Assembly: GCA_030695805.1 (NCBI GenBank)
Contig: JAUYPG010000084.1
Coordinates: 1 to 6,506 of the forward strand
Reading direction: 5' to 3'
Source of the DNA: Nanobdellota archaeon
GTDB lineage: Bacteria > Patescibacteriota > Minisyncoccia > UBA6257 > GWB1-50-10
Length of the DNA: 6,506 bases
Shown: piece by piece, positions 1 to 5,312 of the stretch
Position numbering within the stretch: position 1 is the stretch's first letter
Layout: every line of letters starts with the position of its first letter
Program-made: the position numbers and the translations under genes
Notes under the pieces: generated by a model
Seen by the model: the letters and a program-made list of their open reading frames with translations, nothing else
Databases searched by the model: none
Told to the model about the DNA's origin: nothing

Positions 1-425
1 TCTGTTGTGTTTATCTCCCTCTCCCAATCGTAATTAAAACCCAAAAGCAATAACTGCTCCTTAAATCTTTTTATATTTTTTTCAACCGCCACTCGCGGAT
101 GAATCTTGTTTTTTATCGCGTAATTCTCCGCAGGCAGTCCAAAAGCGTCCCATCCCATTGGGTGCAAAATATCGTATCCCTGCATCTTCTTCATTCGGGA
201 ATACACATCAGTCGCGATATACCCCTTCGGATGCCCCACGTGCAATCCGTCCCCGGACGGATACGGAAACATATCTAAAACGTAACACTTGCCTTTCTGC
301 GTCCGTCCGCGTCTCGTCTGCGTTAATCCGCGACCTCGCGCCACACGCGAGGTAGTATATATCCCCTCCTTCTCCCACCGCTCCCGCCATTTCTTCTCAA
401 TTTTTTTATGATCGTATTCCTTCAT
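1..425 (-). CDS. leuS: Leucyl-tRNA synthetase, N-terminal part (cut by window edge)
   Basis: This is a cytoplasmic class I aminoacyl-tRNA synthetase that attaches leucine to tRNA-Leu using ATP. The visible 141 residues start with the bacterial LeuS opening (KIEKKW at 9-13 region), then DMFPYPSG at 51-58, the class I HIGH signature as HVGH at 62-65 followed by PKGY, the conserved GWDAFGLPAE at 91-100, and LGFNYDW near 128-134. The rest, including the editing domain and KMSKS loop, lies beyond position 1. Compared from memory with E. coli and B. subtilis LeuS, the stretch between the conserved Trp at 17 and the Tyr at 48 is about 13 residues longer; it is basic (SRVARGRG, TRRGRTQKGK) and coincides with repeat-like DNA at 296-353. 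The ATG at 423-425 is the natural family start. No Shine-Dalgarno sequence is evident; a TATACT box lies 11-16 nt upstream, so a very short or absent leader is possible. Confidence 0.96.
   Translation of the reverse strand, partial: MKEYDHKKIEKKWRERWEKEGIYTTSRVARGRGLTQTRRGRTQKGKCYVLDMFPYPSGDGLHVGHPKGYIATDVYSRMKKMQGYDILHPMGWDAFGLPAENYAIKNKIHPRVAVEKNIKRFKEQLLLLGFNYDWEREINTT
296..353 (-). repeat. Repeat-like insertion inside leuS: degenerate tandem 15-mers plus hairpin
   Basis: On the minus strand the 15-mers gcggattaacgcaga (317-331) and gcggacggacgcaga (296-310) match at 12 of 15 positions, 21 bp apart. They are followed on the plus-strand side by a perfect 8-bp inverted repeat, acctcgcg at 333-340 and cgcgaggt at 346-353, with a 5-nt loop. 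The block encodes LeuS residues 25-44, exactly where the protein is longer than its usual length. From memory it resembles dispersed repeats containing cgcggattaacgcaga that occur in many bacterial genomes; that link is unverified. Confidence 0.55.
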
Positions 426-439
426 AATATAAGCCAGTA

Positions 440-476
440 TAAACCAAAACCCCGCCGTCGGAAACCAAGGGCGGGG
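440..476 (-). terminator. Rho-independent terminator or leuS leader attenuator
   Basis: A perfect 7-bp stem (450-456 with 470-476, ccccgcc and ggcgggg) with a 13-nt loop is followed on the minus strand by a T-rich tail, ttttggttta, at 440-449. There is no T-run on the plus side. It sits 25 nt upstream of the leuS start. It may end transcripts of the 642-1649 gene, or, if leuS is transcribed from the candidate promoter at 491-518, act as an attenuator in its leader. Confidence 0.5.
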
Positions 477-490
477 AGGTCAGCAATATA

Positions 491-518
491 AGTATGACAA
501 ACTGACCTCGTCCGTCAA
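491..518 (-). promoter_or_regulatory. Candidate leuS promoter with an inverted repeat around the -10
   Basis: On the minus strand TTGACG (513-518) and CATACT (491-496) are separated by 16 bp and match the sigma-70 boxes at 5 and 4 of 6 positions. A 7-bp inverted repeat, aggtcag at 477-483 and ctgacct at 502-508, brackets the -10 element and could be an operator. The downstream TATACT at 436-441 is a competing -10 with no good -35. The rest of 519-641 shows no gene or clear signal. Confidence 0.3.
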
Positions 519-641
519 CTTAAAATAAGAAATCCTCACCATACAACCAAAACCGCCTCGAGACAATCGATGGAAAATGAATCCCCCATGGCAAGGCCAC
601 AGGAAAAAATCAAGTTTTAATTCAAAAAACGAAAGTCTAAA

Positions 642-1649
642 TTATTTATCAAGAAAACGGAATGTGGAAATTACTAGTTTGTGAAACTCACGGTGTTCTT
701 CTCGAACTTCTCCATCAAAGCCAGTGTTAATATTATAAATTCTCCCATTATTCAAAATGTAAGTGCTTATTGCGCAACGGTTGTTCTCAACAGAACACCC
801 CTCATTCTGCGCAGCAGGATGTCCATCCACAAGATATCTTGCCGATATATCTATACTAAACTCAGAAATATATTGATCCAGCGAAGAGTAATTCTTACTA
901 ATATCTTTCCGCAATCTGGAGGATATTGCCAAAAGTGTTCTAAAACCGGGAACCCGCCCAAAAGCTGTAAAACTTGGTGTGTAGCCAGCATTTATCATCC
1001 AACCAACAGGATATTTTATTACAAACTTTTCCTCATTGTTTCTATAGAGTTTCCAATCATTGGTGTCAGCGCGCAACGCGCCGGATTTTTGAATGGTCTG
1101 GAATACGATCGGCACCCGAATACGCCCTTCATAGTATGGAGCATAAACCTCAACCACTCCTTCTTTTCTTAAAGGCAAGGGATAAGGAACGCGAATCTCA
1201 AAGAAACCGTGATCGATATCTTTTGCGTCCATTACAAACGCCCCGTCCTTGTAAAACTCGCGCCACCTATCAATCGTGCCGCCTGTTAAATAAAGACCGT
1301 CACCGTCCAAGATTGAATAATTGACAATAACCCCTCGAAACCCCTCTCCACGAAAAAGTAAGGGGGTCTCAACCGTTTCCCCGCTTTGTGGTTTTAGAAC
1401 AGTCGCTTGAAAAGGTTGAGAGCTTGGTTTATATGCGCTAACTATCTCCAACTCTTCTGCTGGCGAAATCGTCTCCGCAATCTTGTTCTCCTGACCTATC
1501 TTTGAGTCTTGTGATAGGGTCGGAACACGATTTTTTTGCACCATCACATACCCCACCGCCCCCAAAACAACGAGCGCGAGAATAATGACAATTATTTTTG
1601 CTGAACCCTTAGTATTCATATTCGTATTATTAGTATCATTCGCATGCAT
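642..1649 (-). CDS. Membrane-anchored protein with Gmad2-like Ig domain and PsbP-like C-terminal domain
   Basis: This is a 335-residue extracytoplasmic protein held by one N-terminal membrane helix (about residues 17-37, AKIIVIILALVVLG onward). There is no lipobox cysteine. After a polar linker (38-79), residues 80-184 have the pattern of the Gmad2 immunoglobulin-like domain: VLKPQSGETVETPLLFRGEG, then a DGDG turn and closing strands VVEVYAPYYEGRIRVPIVF. Residues 198-333 open with WKLYRN followed by KFVIKYPVGW and end with LVISTFRFL, a layout I associate with PsbP-like or uncharacterised secreted domains of Patescibacteria. Cysteines 285 and 292 could form a disulfide. No catalytic motif is visible; a binding or envelope role is inferred. 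The start is uncertain. TATACT lies at 1651-1656, directly before the first ATG, so transcription may begin inside the first codons and Met11 (position 1619) may be the true start. It is followed by the hairpin at 440-476. Confidence 0.85.
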   Translation of the reverse strand: MHANDTNNTNMNTKGSAKIIVIILALVVLGAVGYVMVQKNRVPTLSQDSKIGQENKIAETISPAEELEIVSAYKPSSQPFQATVLKPQSGETVETPLLFRGEGFRGVIVNYSILDGDGLYLTGGTIDRWREFYKDGAFVMDAKDIDHGFFEIRVPYPLPLRKEGVVEVYAPYYEGRIRVPIVFQTIQKSGALRADTNDWKLYRNNEEKFVIKYPVGWMINAGYTPSFTAFGRVPGFRTLLAISSRLRKDISKNYSSLDQYISEFSIDISARYLVDGHPAAQNEGCSVENNRCAISTYILNNGRIYNINTGFDGEVREEHREFHKLVISTFRFLDK

Positions 1650-1703
1650 TAGTATATTTGTACCACACTTAACACACGCAATGGAAGGTGTACACAGCCC
1701 TAC

Positions 1704-1907
1704 CTACGCTTTTCTATTAAACTTCCTAGCCTCGCCGTAAATACCAGCTACCTTTTTGCCCTCAAAAAGCTCTTTGCGTATTTCCGCGTAATCCTTTTTT
1801 GGAGAAACCAAAACCTGCCACAACTCTGTGGTTTTTTGAGGACCCAGCCCATCCAACAACACTTGGAATGCGTCAGCCAATAAAGATTGTGTGTTATTTC
1901 TGCTCAT
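1704..1907 (-). CDS. Small helical protein, last gene of three-gene cassette (function unknown)
   Basis: This is a 67-residue protein I do not recognise with certainty. It is mostly helical: residues 5-25 (NTQSLLADAFQVLLDGLG) form an amphipathic helix, then QKTTELWQVLVSP, and a C-terminal part DYAEIRKELFEGKKVAGIYGEARKF. From memory the ELFEG...IYxEAxxF ending recalls small conserved proteins found beside toxin-like genes. I chose the ATG at 1905-1907 over the one at 1943 because AAGGA lies 8 nt before it and because the overlap with the upstream gene is then only 14 nt. The longer version would add a basic, unconserved-looking start (MLAGKRRARIIS) that merely mirrors the upstream gene's DNA. 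The coupled layout suggests co-translation with the 82-residue protein and possibly an antitoxin or accessory role; this is inference only. Confidence 0.72.
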   Translation of the reverse strand: MSRNNTQSLLADAFQVLLDGLGPQKTTELWQVLVSPKKDYAEIRKELFEGKKVAGIYGEARKFNRKA

Positions 1908-2142
1908 AGATATGATCCTTGCCCGTCGCTTTCCCGCCAACAAAACCTACTCTCTTATATTTCTTGTCTCTATACACGAAACGGAACCGCGCAACGTCTT
2001 CCTCAATCCATTTTTTCTCCTTCTTTGATGTATATTCTTCCTCCTTAACGTAACAATGCCCGCGAATGTTCAGTTTCCGCTTGGTGTCGTCAAAAAAAAT
2101 CTCTGCAAGTTTATTGTTTACAACCGCAAAACACCAAGACAT
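1894..2142 (-). CDS. 82-residue protein of unknown function, middle gene of cassette
   Basis: This 82-residue protein has no domain I can name. It starts MSWCFAVVNNKLAEIFF, which predicts two short beta strands, and continues with GHCYVKEEEYTSKKEKKWI, a charged helix, and a strand FRFVYRDKKYKRV. Cys4, His29 and Cys30 are present, but no catalytic set is obvious. The ATG at 2140-2142 lies 2 nt after the stop of the 46-residue gene and has no good Shine-Dalgarno, which fits translational coupling; an in-frame stop 24 nt upstream limits any extension. Its 3' end overlaps the start of the next gene by 14 nt. The size and overlap resemble type II toxin-antitoxin pairs, with this as the possible toxin, but nothing in the sequence proves it. 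Confidence 0.8.
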   Translation of the reverse strand: MSWCFAVVNNKLAEIFFDDTKRKLNIRGHCYVKEEEYTSKKEKKWIEEDVARFRFVYRDKKYKRVGFVGGKATGKDHIYEQK

Positions 2143-2144
2143 GT

Positions 2145-2285
2145 TCAGTGTAACTCGCGAAATTTAACTCTTGATCCATATTCAAACAAAAGCTCCTTTT
2201 TAAAACTATTCACGCTCTTAGTATCACGCATTTTCCATTTTTTGTGCGGCTTACACAACCCACAAGCAGAAGAATTCTTCCTCAT
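2145..2285 (-). CDS. 46-residue CxxC small protein, first gene of cassette
   Basis: This short open frame starts at ATG 2283-2285 and stops with TGA at 2145-2147. The protein begins MRKNSSACGLCKPHKKWKMR and continues with a helical FKKELLFEYGSRVKF. The CGLCKPHKK segment holds a CxxC pair (Cys8, Cys11) with a nearby His14, which could bind metal if the protein dimerises or has a partner ligand. From memory, very small proteins with a CxxCKPHK-like motif are scattered widely in bacteria without a known role. The frame is open for its full length and ends 2 nt before the next gene, so I take it as real and as the first cistron of the cassette. No Shine-Dalgarno is visible before it. Confidence 0.72.
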   Translation of the reverse strand: MRKNSSACGLCKPHKKWKMRDTKSVNSFKKELLFEYGSRVKFRELH

Positions 2286-2329
2286 ATAAGTAAAACGAAA
2301 ACAAGAGAAAAGGGTTACATTGATATAAT

Positions 2330-2360
2330 TTTATAGACCTCACAAAAACAAACGCATCAA
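2330..2360 (-). promoter_or_regulatory. Weak candidate promoter of the three-gene cassette
   Basis: On the minus strand TTGATG (2355-2360) and TATAAA (2330-2335) are 19 bp apart, matching the sigma-70 boxes at 4 and 5 of 6 positions. The start codon at 2285 lies about 45 nt downstream of the -10. The spacing is long and the region is AT-rich, so chance is a real possibility. Confidence 0.25.
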
Positions 2361-2364
2361 AAAA

Positions 2365-2373
2365 TGCTACAAT
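2365..2373 (+). promoter_or_regulatory. Extended -10 promoter candidate for the secreted-protein gene
   Basis: The plus strand reads TGCTACAAT, an extended -10 (TG, one base, then TACAAT, 5 of 6 matches). No convincing -35 lies 17 bp upstream, which is usual for extended -10 promoters. Initiation near 2380 would give a leader of about 180 nt containing the palindromes at 2419-2540. It is almost back to back with the minus-strand candidate at 2330-2360. Confidence 0.4.
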
Positions 2374-2407
2374 AATAAAGAAATTAAACATACGAAAGGT
2401 CGAAAAG

Positions 2408-2546
2408 GAAAATAAAACACCGCACCGCAAGCGGTGCGGTATTGCCGAGGGTAACCCCTCGTCGCAAGCTCACTCGGGGTTATTTTCGCCTTCGCATAGT
2501 AACCTCGTCGCAAGCGACGAGGTATTCGTAGGCGAAAATAAAACAC
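2408..2546 (+). repeat. Nested palindromes between 13-bp direct repeats, in a gene leader
   Basis: The 13-mer gaaaataaaacac occurs at 2408-2420 and again, identically, at 2534-2546. Between the copies are a 10-bp hairpin (accgcaccgc 2419-2428 with 2431-2440), a 7-bp stem (taacccc 2452-2458 with ggggtta 2476-2482), a 10-bp hairpin (acctcgtcgc 2502-2511 with 2514-2523), and an outer perfect 10-bp pair (tattttcgcc 2481-2490 with ggcgaaaata 2531-2540) enclosing the last hairpin. Both 10-bp hairpins share the centre cgcaagcg. The motif cctcgtcgcaagc appears twice (2457-2469, 2503-2515). On the minus strand the first hairpin is followed by tgttttatttt and could act as a terminator. It may be an inserted small repeat with target duplication, a regulatory leader, or both. 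Confidence 0.65.
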
Positions 2547-2560
2547 TTAAAAACAAACCA

Positions 2561-4069
2561 ATGAAAAAATACATATGTACGCTTGCGCTCGCTGGAGCGC
2601 TTGTTATGCCGACCAGCATCTTAGCGCAAGACACGGGCGGAGGAATACAACCTCTCCCGCCTCAAGGGGATTTCGGAGGACAACAGCCGCCGCCAAGCGG
2701 AGGATCGTTCTCACCCCCAGGCGGCGGTGGATTTCAGCCGCAGAGCGACGGACAACAACCGCCATTTGCGGGAGAGCAACGATTCGGAAGTCAATCTCCA
2801 TTTCCTGGAAACCAGGGATTCCCCGGCGGCGGACAGCCCCCGCAACAGGGAGGTCAGTTCCCCCCGCAAGGAGGTGGACAATTCCCGCCGCCACAGGGAG
2901 GCAAGTTTCCTTCTCAGGGCGGGCAATTTCCTCCGCAACAGTTTGGGGGGCAGTTTCAGGATGGACAAAACCAACAATTTCCGAGAGATCAATTCCAGAG
3001 ACAACCGCAACAATCTCAATTCCCAAACCAAGAAAAGCGGCCAACACCCTTCTTCAACGAGGTGAATCAAAAACAACAGCCCACGCCCTTCTTCAATCAG
3101 GTAAAAGAAAGATCGGAGAAAAGAATGGAATCCAAAAATCAATTCGAAAACGAAGAGGAGGGCTTTGGATTTGAGAGCGAAGAAGTAGACCAGCAGGACT
3201 ACGTGGACCCGCGCGAGATCCAGCAGGCGCAAAAACAAATTAACGACTTGAAAAAACAAGCGCAGCGGCTCGTGAAAAAAGTCGCGAAAAATGCCGCGCT
3301 CGCAAACGAAGCCGTAGAATTGCAAAATTTCCTGACCGAGCTCGGAAACTACGCGACAGGCATCCAGTCGGGAGCGCGTGAAACGCTTCAAGAATTCTAC
3401 GATGCCGAACTCTGGGAGCGGATAAACGGATTCCAAGCGCGGATCGAAATGCCTACCGAGATAAGCAAAATGGAAAAGGACTTGGCGCGCCTTGAAAAAC
3501 TCATTGCAACGAAAACCTTCCAGGTGGACGGCGTGGACATGGGTCTCGTCCGATCGAAAATTGAAGAAATCCGAAACGCGGTAAACGGCGCGAAAAACGC
3601 GCTATCATCGGGCGACGTGGAAGGAGCAAGAGAATATCTCCAAGTGGTCTACGAAGGCACGCACCCCGGCGAGATACATGGCGTCCTACAACAACTCCGC
3701 GAAATCACGAAACAATTAAAAACGATCAAAAATGCGGAAATAAAACAGGCGATCATGGAAGTCATATCCCCAGCGTATGAAGCGGTAGCCGCAGGCGACT
3801 TCCGAGAAGCGAACATGGCCCTAAGCGAGATAAACCGAGAGATCTTCTCGCTCTTCGGAAAATTGAAGAACACGAGAACGGTCAATACCGACCTCCGGAC
3901 CAAAATGCGCGCCCTTGAGCAGAAGCTCGAAGGAAGAATCCAAGAAATAGAAGCGCAGGGAACAACGACAAATGGACAACCGGGAGCATTTATTCCCTAC
4001 CAGTCGTCCCAATCCGCCTCCGCGATAGGGTCATTCCTTGGTTCAGTAAAAGGTTTTCTCGGATTTTAG
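2561..4069 (+). CDS. Secreted protein: Pro/Gln/Gly/Phe-rich region plus long helical domain
   Basis: This is a 502-residue exported protein with no family name I can assign. Residues 1-22 form a signal peptide (MKKY, hydrophobic TLALAGALVMP, likely cut after ILA). Residues 23-158 are low complexity, dominated by Pro, Gln, Gly and Phe, with repeated QFPP and GGQFP units. Residues 161-181 hold the imperfect repeat PTPFFNEV and PTPFFNQV. A very acidic stretch (193-216) leads into a helical, coiled-coil-prone region (217-465) in which SGDVEGAREYL (350-360) and AGDFREANMAL (411-421) suggest a duplicated helical-hairpin unit. The end (486-502) is a small hydrophobic tail rich in Gly and Phe. There are no membrane helices after the signal and only one cysteine (in the signal peptide). 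The disordered, glutamine-rich start and the rod-like rest suggest a surface or extracellular structural protein; this is inferred. No Shine-Dalgarno precedes the ATG. It ends at the terminator at 4080-4124. Confidence 0.9.
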   Translation: MKKYICTLALAGALVMPTSILAQDTGGGIQPLPPQGDFGGQQPPPSGGSFSPPGGGGFQPQSDGQQPPFAGEQRFGSQSPFPGNQGFPGGGQPPQQGGQFPPQGGGQFPPPQGGKFPSQGGQFPPQQFGGQFQDGQNQQFPRDQFQRQPQQSQFPNQEKRPTPFFNEVNQKQQPTPFFNQVKERSEKRMESKNQFENEEEGFGFESEEVDQQDYVDPREIQQAQKQINDLKKQAQRLVKKVAKNAALANEAVELQNFLTELGNYATGIQSGARETLQEFYDAELWERINGFQARIEMPTEISKMEKDLARLEKLIATKTFQVDGVDMGLVRSKIEEIRNAVNGAKNALSSGDVEGAREYLQVVYEGTHPGEIHGVLQQLREITKQLKTIKNAEIKQAIMEVISPAYEAVAAGDFREANMALSEINREIFSLFGKLKNTRTVNTDLRTKMRALEQKLEGRIQEIEAQGTTTNGQPGAFIPYQSSQSASAIGSFLGSVKGFLGF

Positions 4070-4079
4070 GAAACCTTAA

Positions 4080-4124
4080 AAATTTCAAACCGCCCCTCAA
4101 TATCTGAAGGGCGGTTTGAAATTT
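4080..4124. terminator. Strong bidirectional Rho-independent terminator between convergent genes
   Basis: A perfect 16-bp stem (4080-4095 aaatttcaaaccgccc with 4109-4124) encloses a 13-nt loop. The 3' arm ends in attt on the plus strand, and the minus-strand product ends in ttttaagg. It lies 10 nt after the stop of the secreted-protein gene and 7 nt from the stop of the 61-residue gene on the other strand, so it serves both. Confidence 0.85.
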
Positions 4125-4131
4125 AAAAAAC

Positions 4132-4317
4132 TTACGGTGCTGGTGGAGCATCCGTAACCGGAGCTTCCGTTGTCGGAAGACCGGAGTCGGCCGGAACGCC
4201 TTCTTCTGGCAACGTCTCTGTCTCCTGCGCCTTATTGCGCTGCGTGTACCAGTATCCCAAGCCAGCAATCAACACAATCACAATCAAAACGATAACTACA
4301 TTTGATCCTTTCTTCAT
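4132..4317 (-). CDS. Small single-pass membrane protein with acidic Pro/Thr-rich tail
   Basis: This 61-residue protein begins MKKGSNVVIVLIVIVLIAGL, with one membrane helix at about residues 6-24, then YWYTQRNKAQETETLPEEG and a short acidic tail rich in Pro, Thr and Ala (PTTEAPVTDAPPAP). By the positive-inside rule the MKK end is cytoplasmic and the tail is outside. No catalytic residues, cysteines or lipobox are visible. Such tiny anchored proteins with a low-complexity tail are common in Patescibacteria; the function is unknown. It is a single-gene unit facing the secreted-protein gene across a shared terminator. No Shine-Dalgarno is evident before the ATG. Confidence 0.75.
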   Translation of the reverse strand: MKKGSNVVIVLIVIVLIAGLGYWYTQRNKAQETETLPEEGVPADSGLPTTEAPVTDAPPAP

Positions 4318-4352
4318 TGTGTGATGAGATAATTAATTTTGACCTTTAGGTG

Positions 4353-4382
4353 AGCATATCACATATAACAACTTTTGTACAA
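4353..4382 (-). promoter_or_regulatory. Weak candidate promoter of the 61-residue gene
   Basis: On the minus strand TTGTAC (4377-4382) and TATGCT (4353-4358) are 18 bp apart, matching the sigma-70 boxes at 3 and 4 of 6. The -35 lies inside the perfect palindrome tttgtacaaa (4374-4383), which could be an operator. The start codon is 35 nt downstream of the -10. Confidence 0.25.
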
Positions 4383-4412
4383 ACAACAACATCGAAAACT
4401 TTCTCGCGATAA

Positions 4413-4433
4413 CAACTTTCAACTTACAACTTA
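4413..4433 (+). repeat. Three tandem heptanucleotides (CAACTTW)
   Basis: CAACTTT, CAACTTA and CAACTTA follow one another without a gap. The same heptanucleotide occurs as two and a half units on the opposite strand inside tatD at 6457-6475. Here the array overlaps the last codon and stop of the tatD-like fragment. Confidence 0.65.
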
Positions 4434-4480
4434 AAAACTTGTCTTGCGTTCTCCCAAATCTGGTTACGCGTTTTCTCCAA
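4424..4480 (-). pseudogene. Remnant of a second tatD-like gene (C-terminal codons only)
   Basis: Read on the minus strand, this noncoding stretch encodes LEKTRNQIWENARQVFKL and then TAA (4424-4426). It closely matches the C-terminus of the TatD at the right of the window (MKERIWENARRVFRNLA). Over the nine codons from Ile to Phe, 23 of 27 bases agree and three of the four differences are at third positions, as expected of two genes that diverged while coding. The frame stays open upstream into the end of the neighbouring membrane-protein gene, but the protein there (KEGWRNRASFKRK) no longer clearly matches TatD, and no TatD core is present. It may be a deletion remnant, or the tail of another family sharing this ending. 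The resemblance rests on a short stretch. Confidence 0.45.
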
Positions 4481-4523
4481 GAAACATTTACGTTTAAACG
4501 ACGCTCTGTTTCGCCAACCCTCT

Positions 4524-5213
4524 TTATAAGGAAGTAATAGGAAACACTCGAGGCAAAATGAGAATAAGAATTGAAACAACAATGAAAAGTAACTGAGGAA
4601 ACAAACTCACCATCTTGCCGGAAAGCCCATCACGATACTTGTAACTAACACCAAACATGAAAGCACTAATAACAGCTACCGAAACTGCCTGAAAAGAGGC
4701 GATTGAAACACCACCAGCAAAAATCGACGCGAAATTCGTCAAAAACATGAATCCGAACAAGGGCACAACCCACCGCTTCAAATACCAGCTCCCAAAGCCC
4801 ACAGTCAAGGAATACGAGGCCATAGTGATAAAAAGAATAATAGCCCGCAGAGGAGGTAACCCGCCAACAAGTACGACCGCAGACAAAAGGCCAATAAAAC
4901 TAACAAACACAATAACAAAGTTCAGAGCTCCGTACGCTTTATACACAAACATAACCCACTTCGGCAGAGATGCGAGAAGAGACGGAAACGCAGTCAAAGA
5001 CGGAGACGTCGCCTGCTCATCTCTACCTCCCGCAAGCTTCTTTCGGTCTCTCGCGTTCTTAAGAATGGCAAACACTCCGCTCAACAACCCAAACGCAATG
5101 AACGAAAGTATAATAAAAGGCGCGAACGCACCCTTGGTCAAAAAAGACACCAAGACGGCAACCAAGCCCCCGCCCACCGAACCCGCTATAGCATATACTA
5201 TGACACGCACCAT
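4524..5213 (-). CDS. Seven-pass integral membrane protein of unknown function
   Basis: This is a 229-residue, very hydrophobic protein. Helices are predicted at about 4-25, 32-51, 97-118, 122-142, 148-167, 169-189 and 204-223. A basic then polar loop (52-88: KNARDRKK, then GGRDEQATSPS) separates the first two helices from the other five. There are no conserved charged residues within the helices, no cysteines and no transporter signature that I recognise, so I assign no function. The ATG at 5211-5213 has AGGA 8 nt upstream, a good ribosome-binding site. It follows the PH-domain gene on the same strand after 97 nt; no clear terminator separates them, so they may be one operon. The 3' end meets the tatD-like remnant. 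Confidence 0.85.
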   Translation of the reverse strand: MVRVIVYAIAGSVGGGLVAVLVSFLTKGAFAPFIILSFIAFGLLSGVFAILKNARDRKKLAGGRDEQATSPSLTAFPSLLASLPKWVMFVYKAYGALNFVIVFVSFIGLLSAVVLVGGLPPLRAIILFITMASYSLTVGFGSWYLKRWVVPLFGFMFLTNFASIFAGGVSIASFQAVSVAVISAFMFGVSYKYRDGLSGKMVSLFPQLLFIVVSILILILPRVFPITSL

Positions 5214-5312
5214 AAGATAAATCCTACCACCATCCCCTGAAAAAACAACGTCCCAGGCGGATGAACGTCACCAATTACATTGTCCTTTCAGCAAACATTA
5301 ACGCGCAAGACC

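Noticed and set aside
426..641. T-box riboswitch upstream of leuS
   Set aside because: No T-box consensus (AGGGTGGTACCGCG-like) or specifier-loop arrangement is visible on the minus strand; only a simple hairpin is present.
681..1172. Plus-strand open frames at 681-1172 and 974-1324
   Set aside because: They lie antisense to the well-supported 642-1649 gene and encode no recognisable pattern.
1908..1943. Upstream ATG giving a 79-residue version of the 67-residue protein
   Set aside because: No ribosome-binding site, larger overlap with the upstream gene, and the ATG at 1905-1907 has a well-spaced AAGGA.
2408..2546. CRISPR array or riboswitch in the repeated leader
   Set aside because: The repeats are palindromes of differing sequence without regular spacers, and no conserved riboswitch core was recognised.
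2711..3436. Long open frame on the minus strand opposite the secreted-protein gene (241 codons), and similar frames at 2604-3047 and 2575-3174
   Set aside because: They are frames opposite or shifted within the repetitive Pro/Gln/Gly codons of the real gene. Their products (runs of Arg, Leu and Ser) lack domains, and the plus-strand gene has a signal peptide, coherent domains and a terminator.
5236..5270. Terminator after the PH-domain gene (T6 run at 5240-5245 on the minus strand)
   Set aside because: The sequence before the T-run pairs over only four bases (acgt with acgt), too weak to call.
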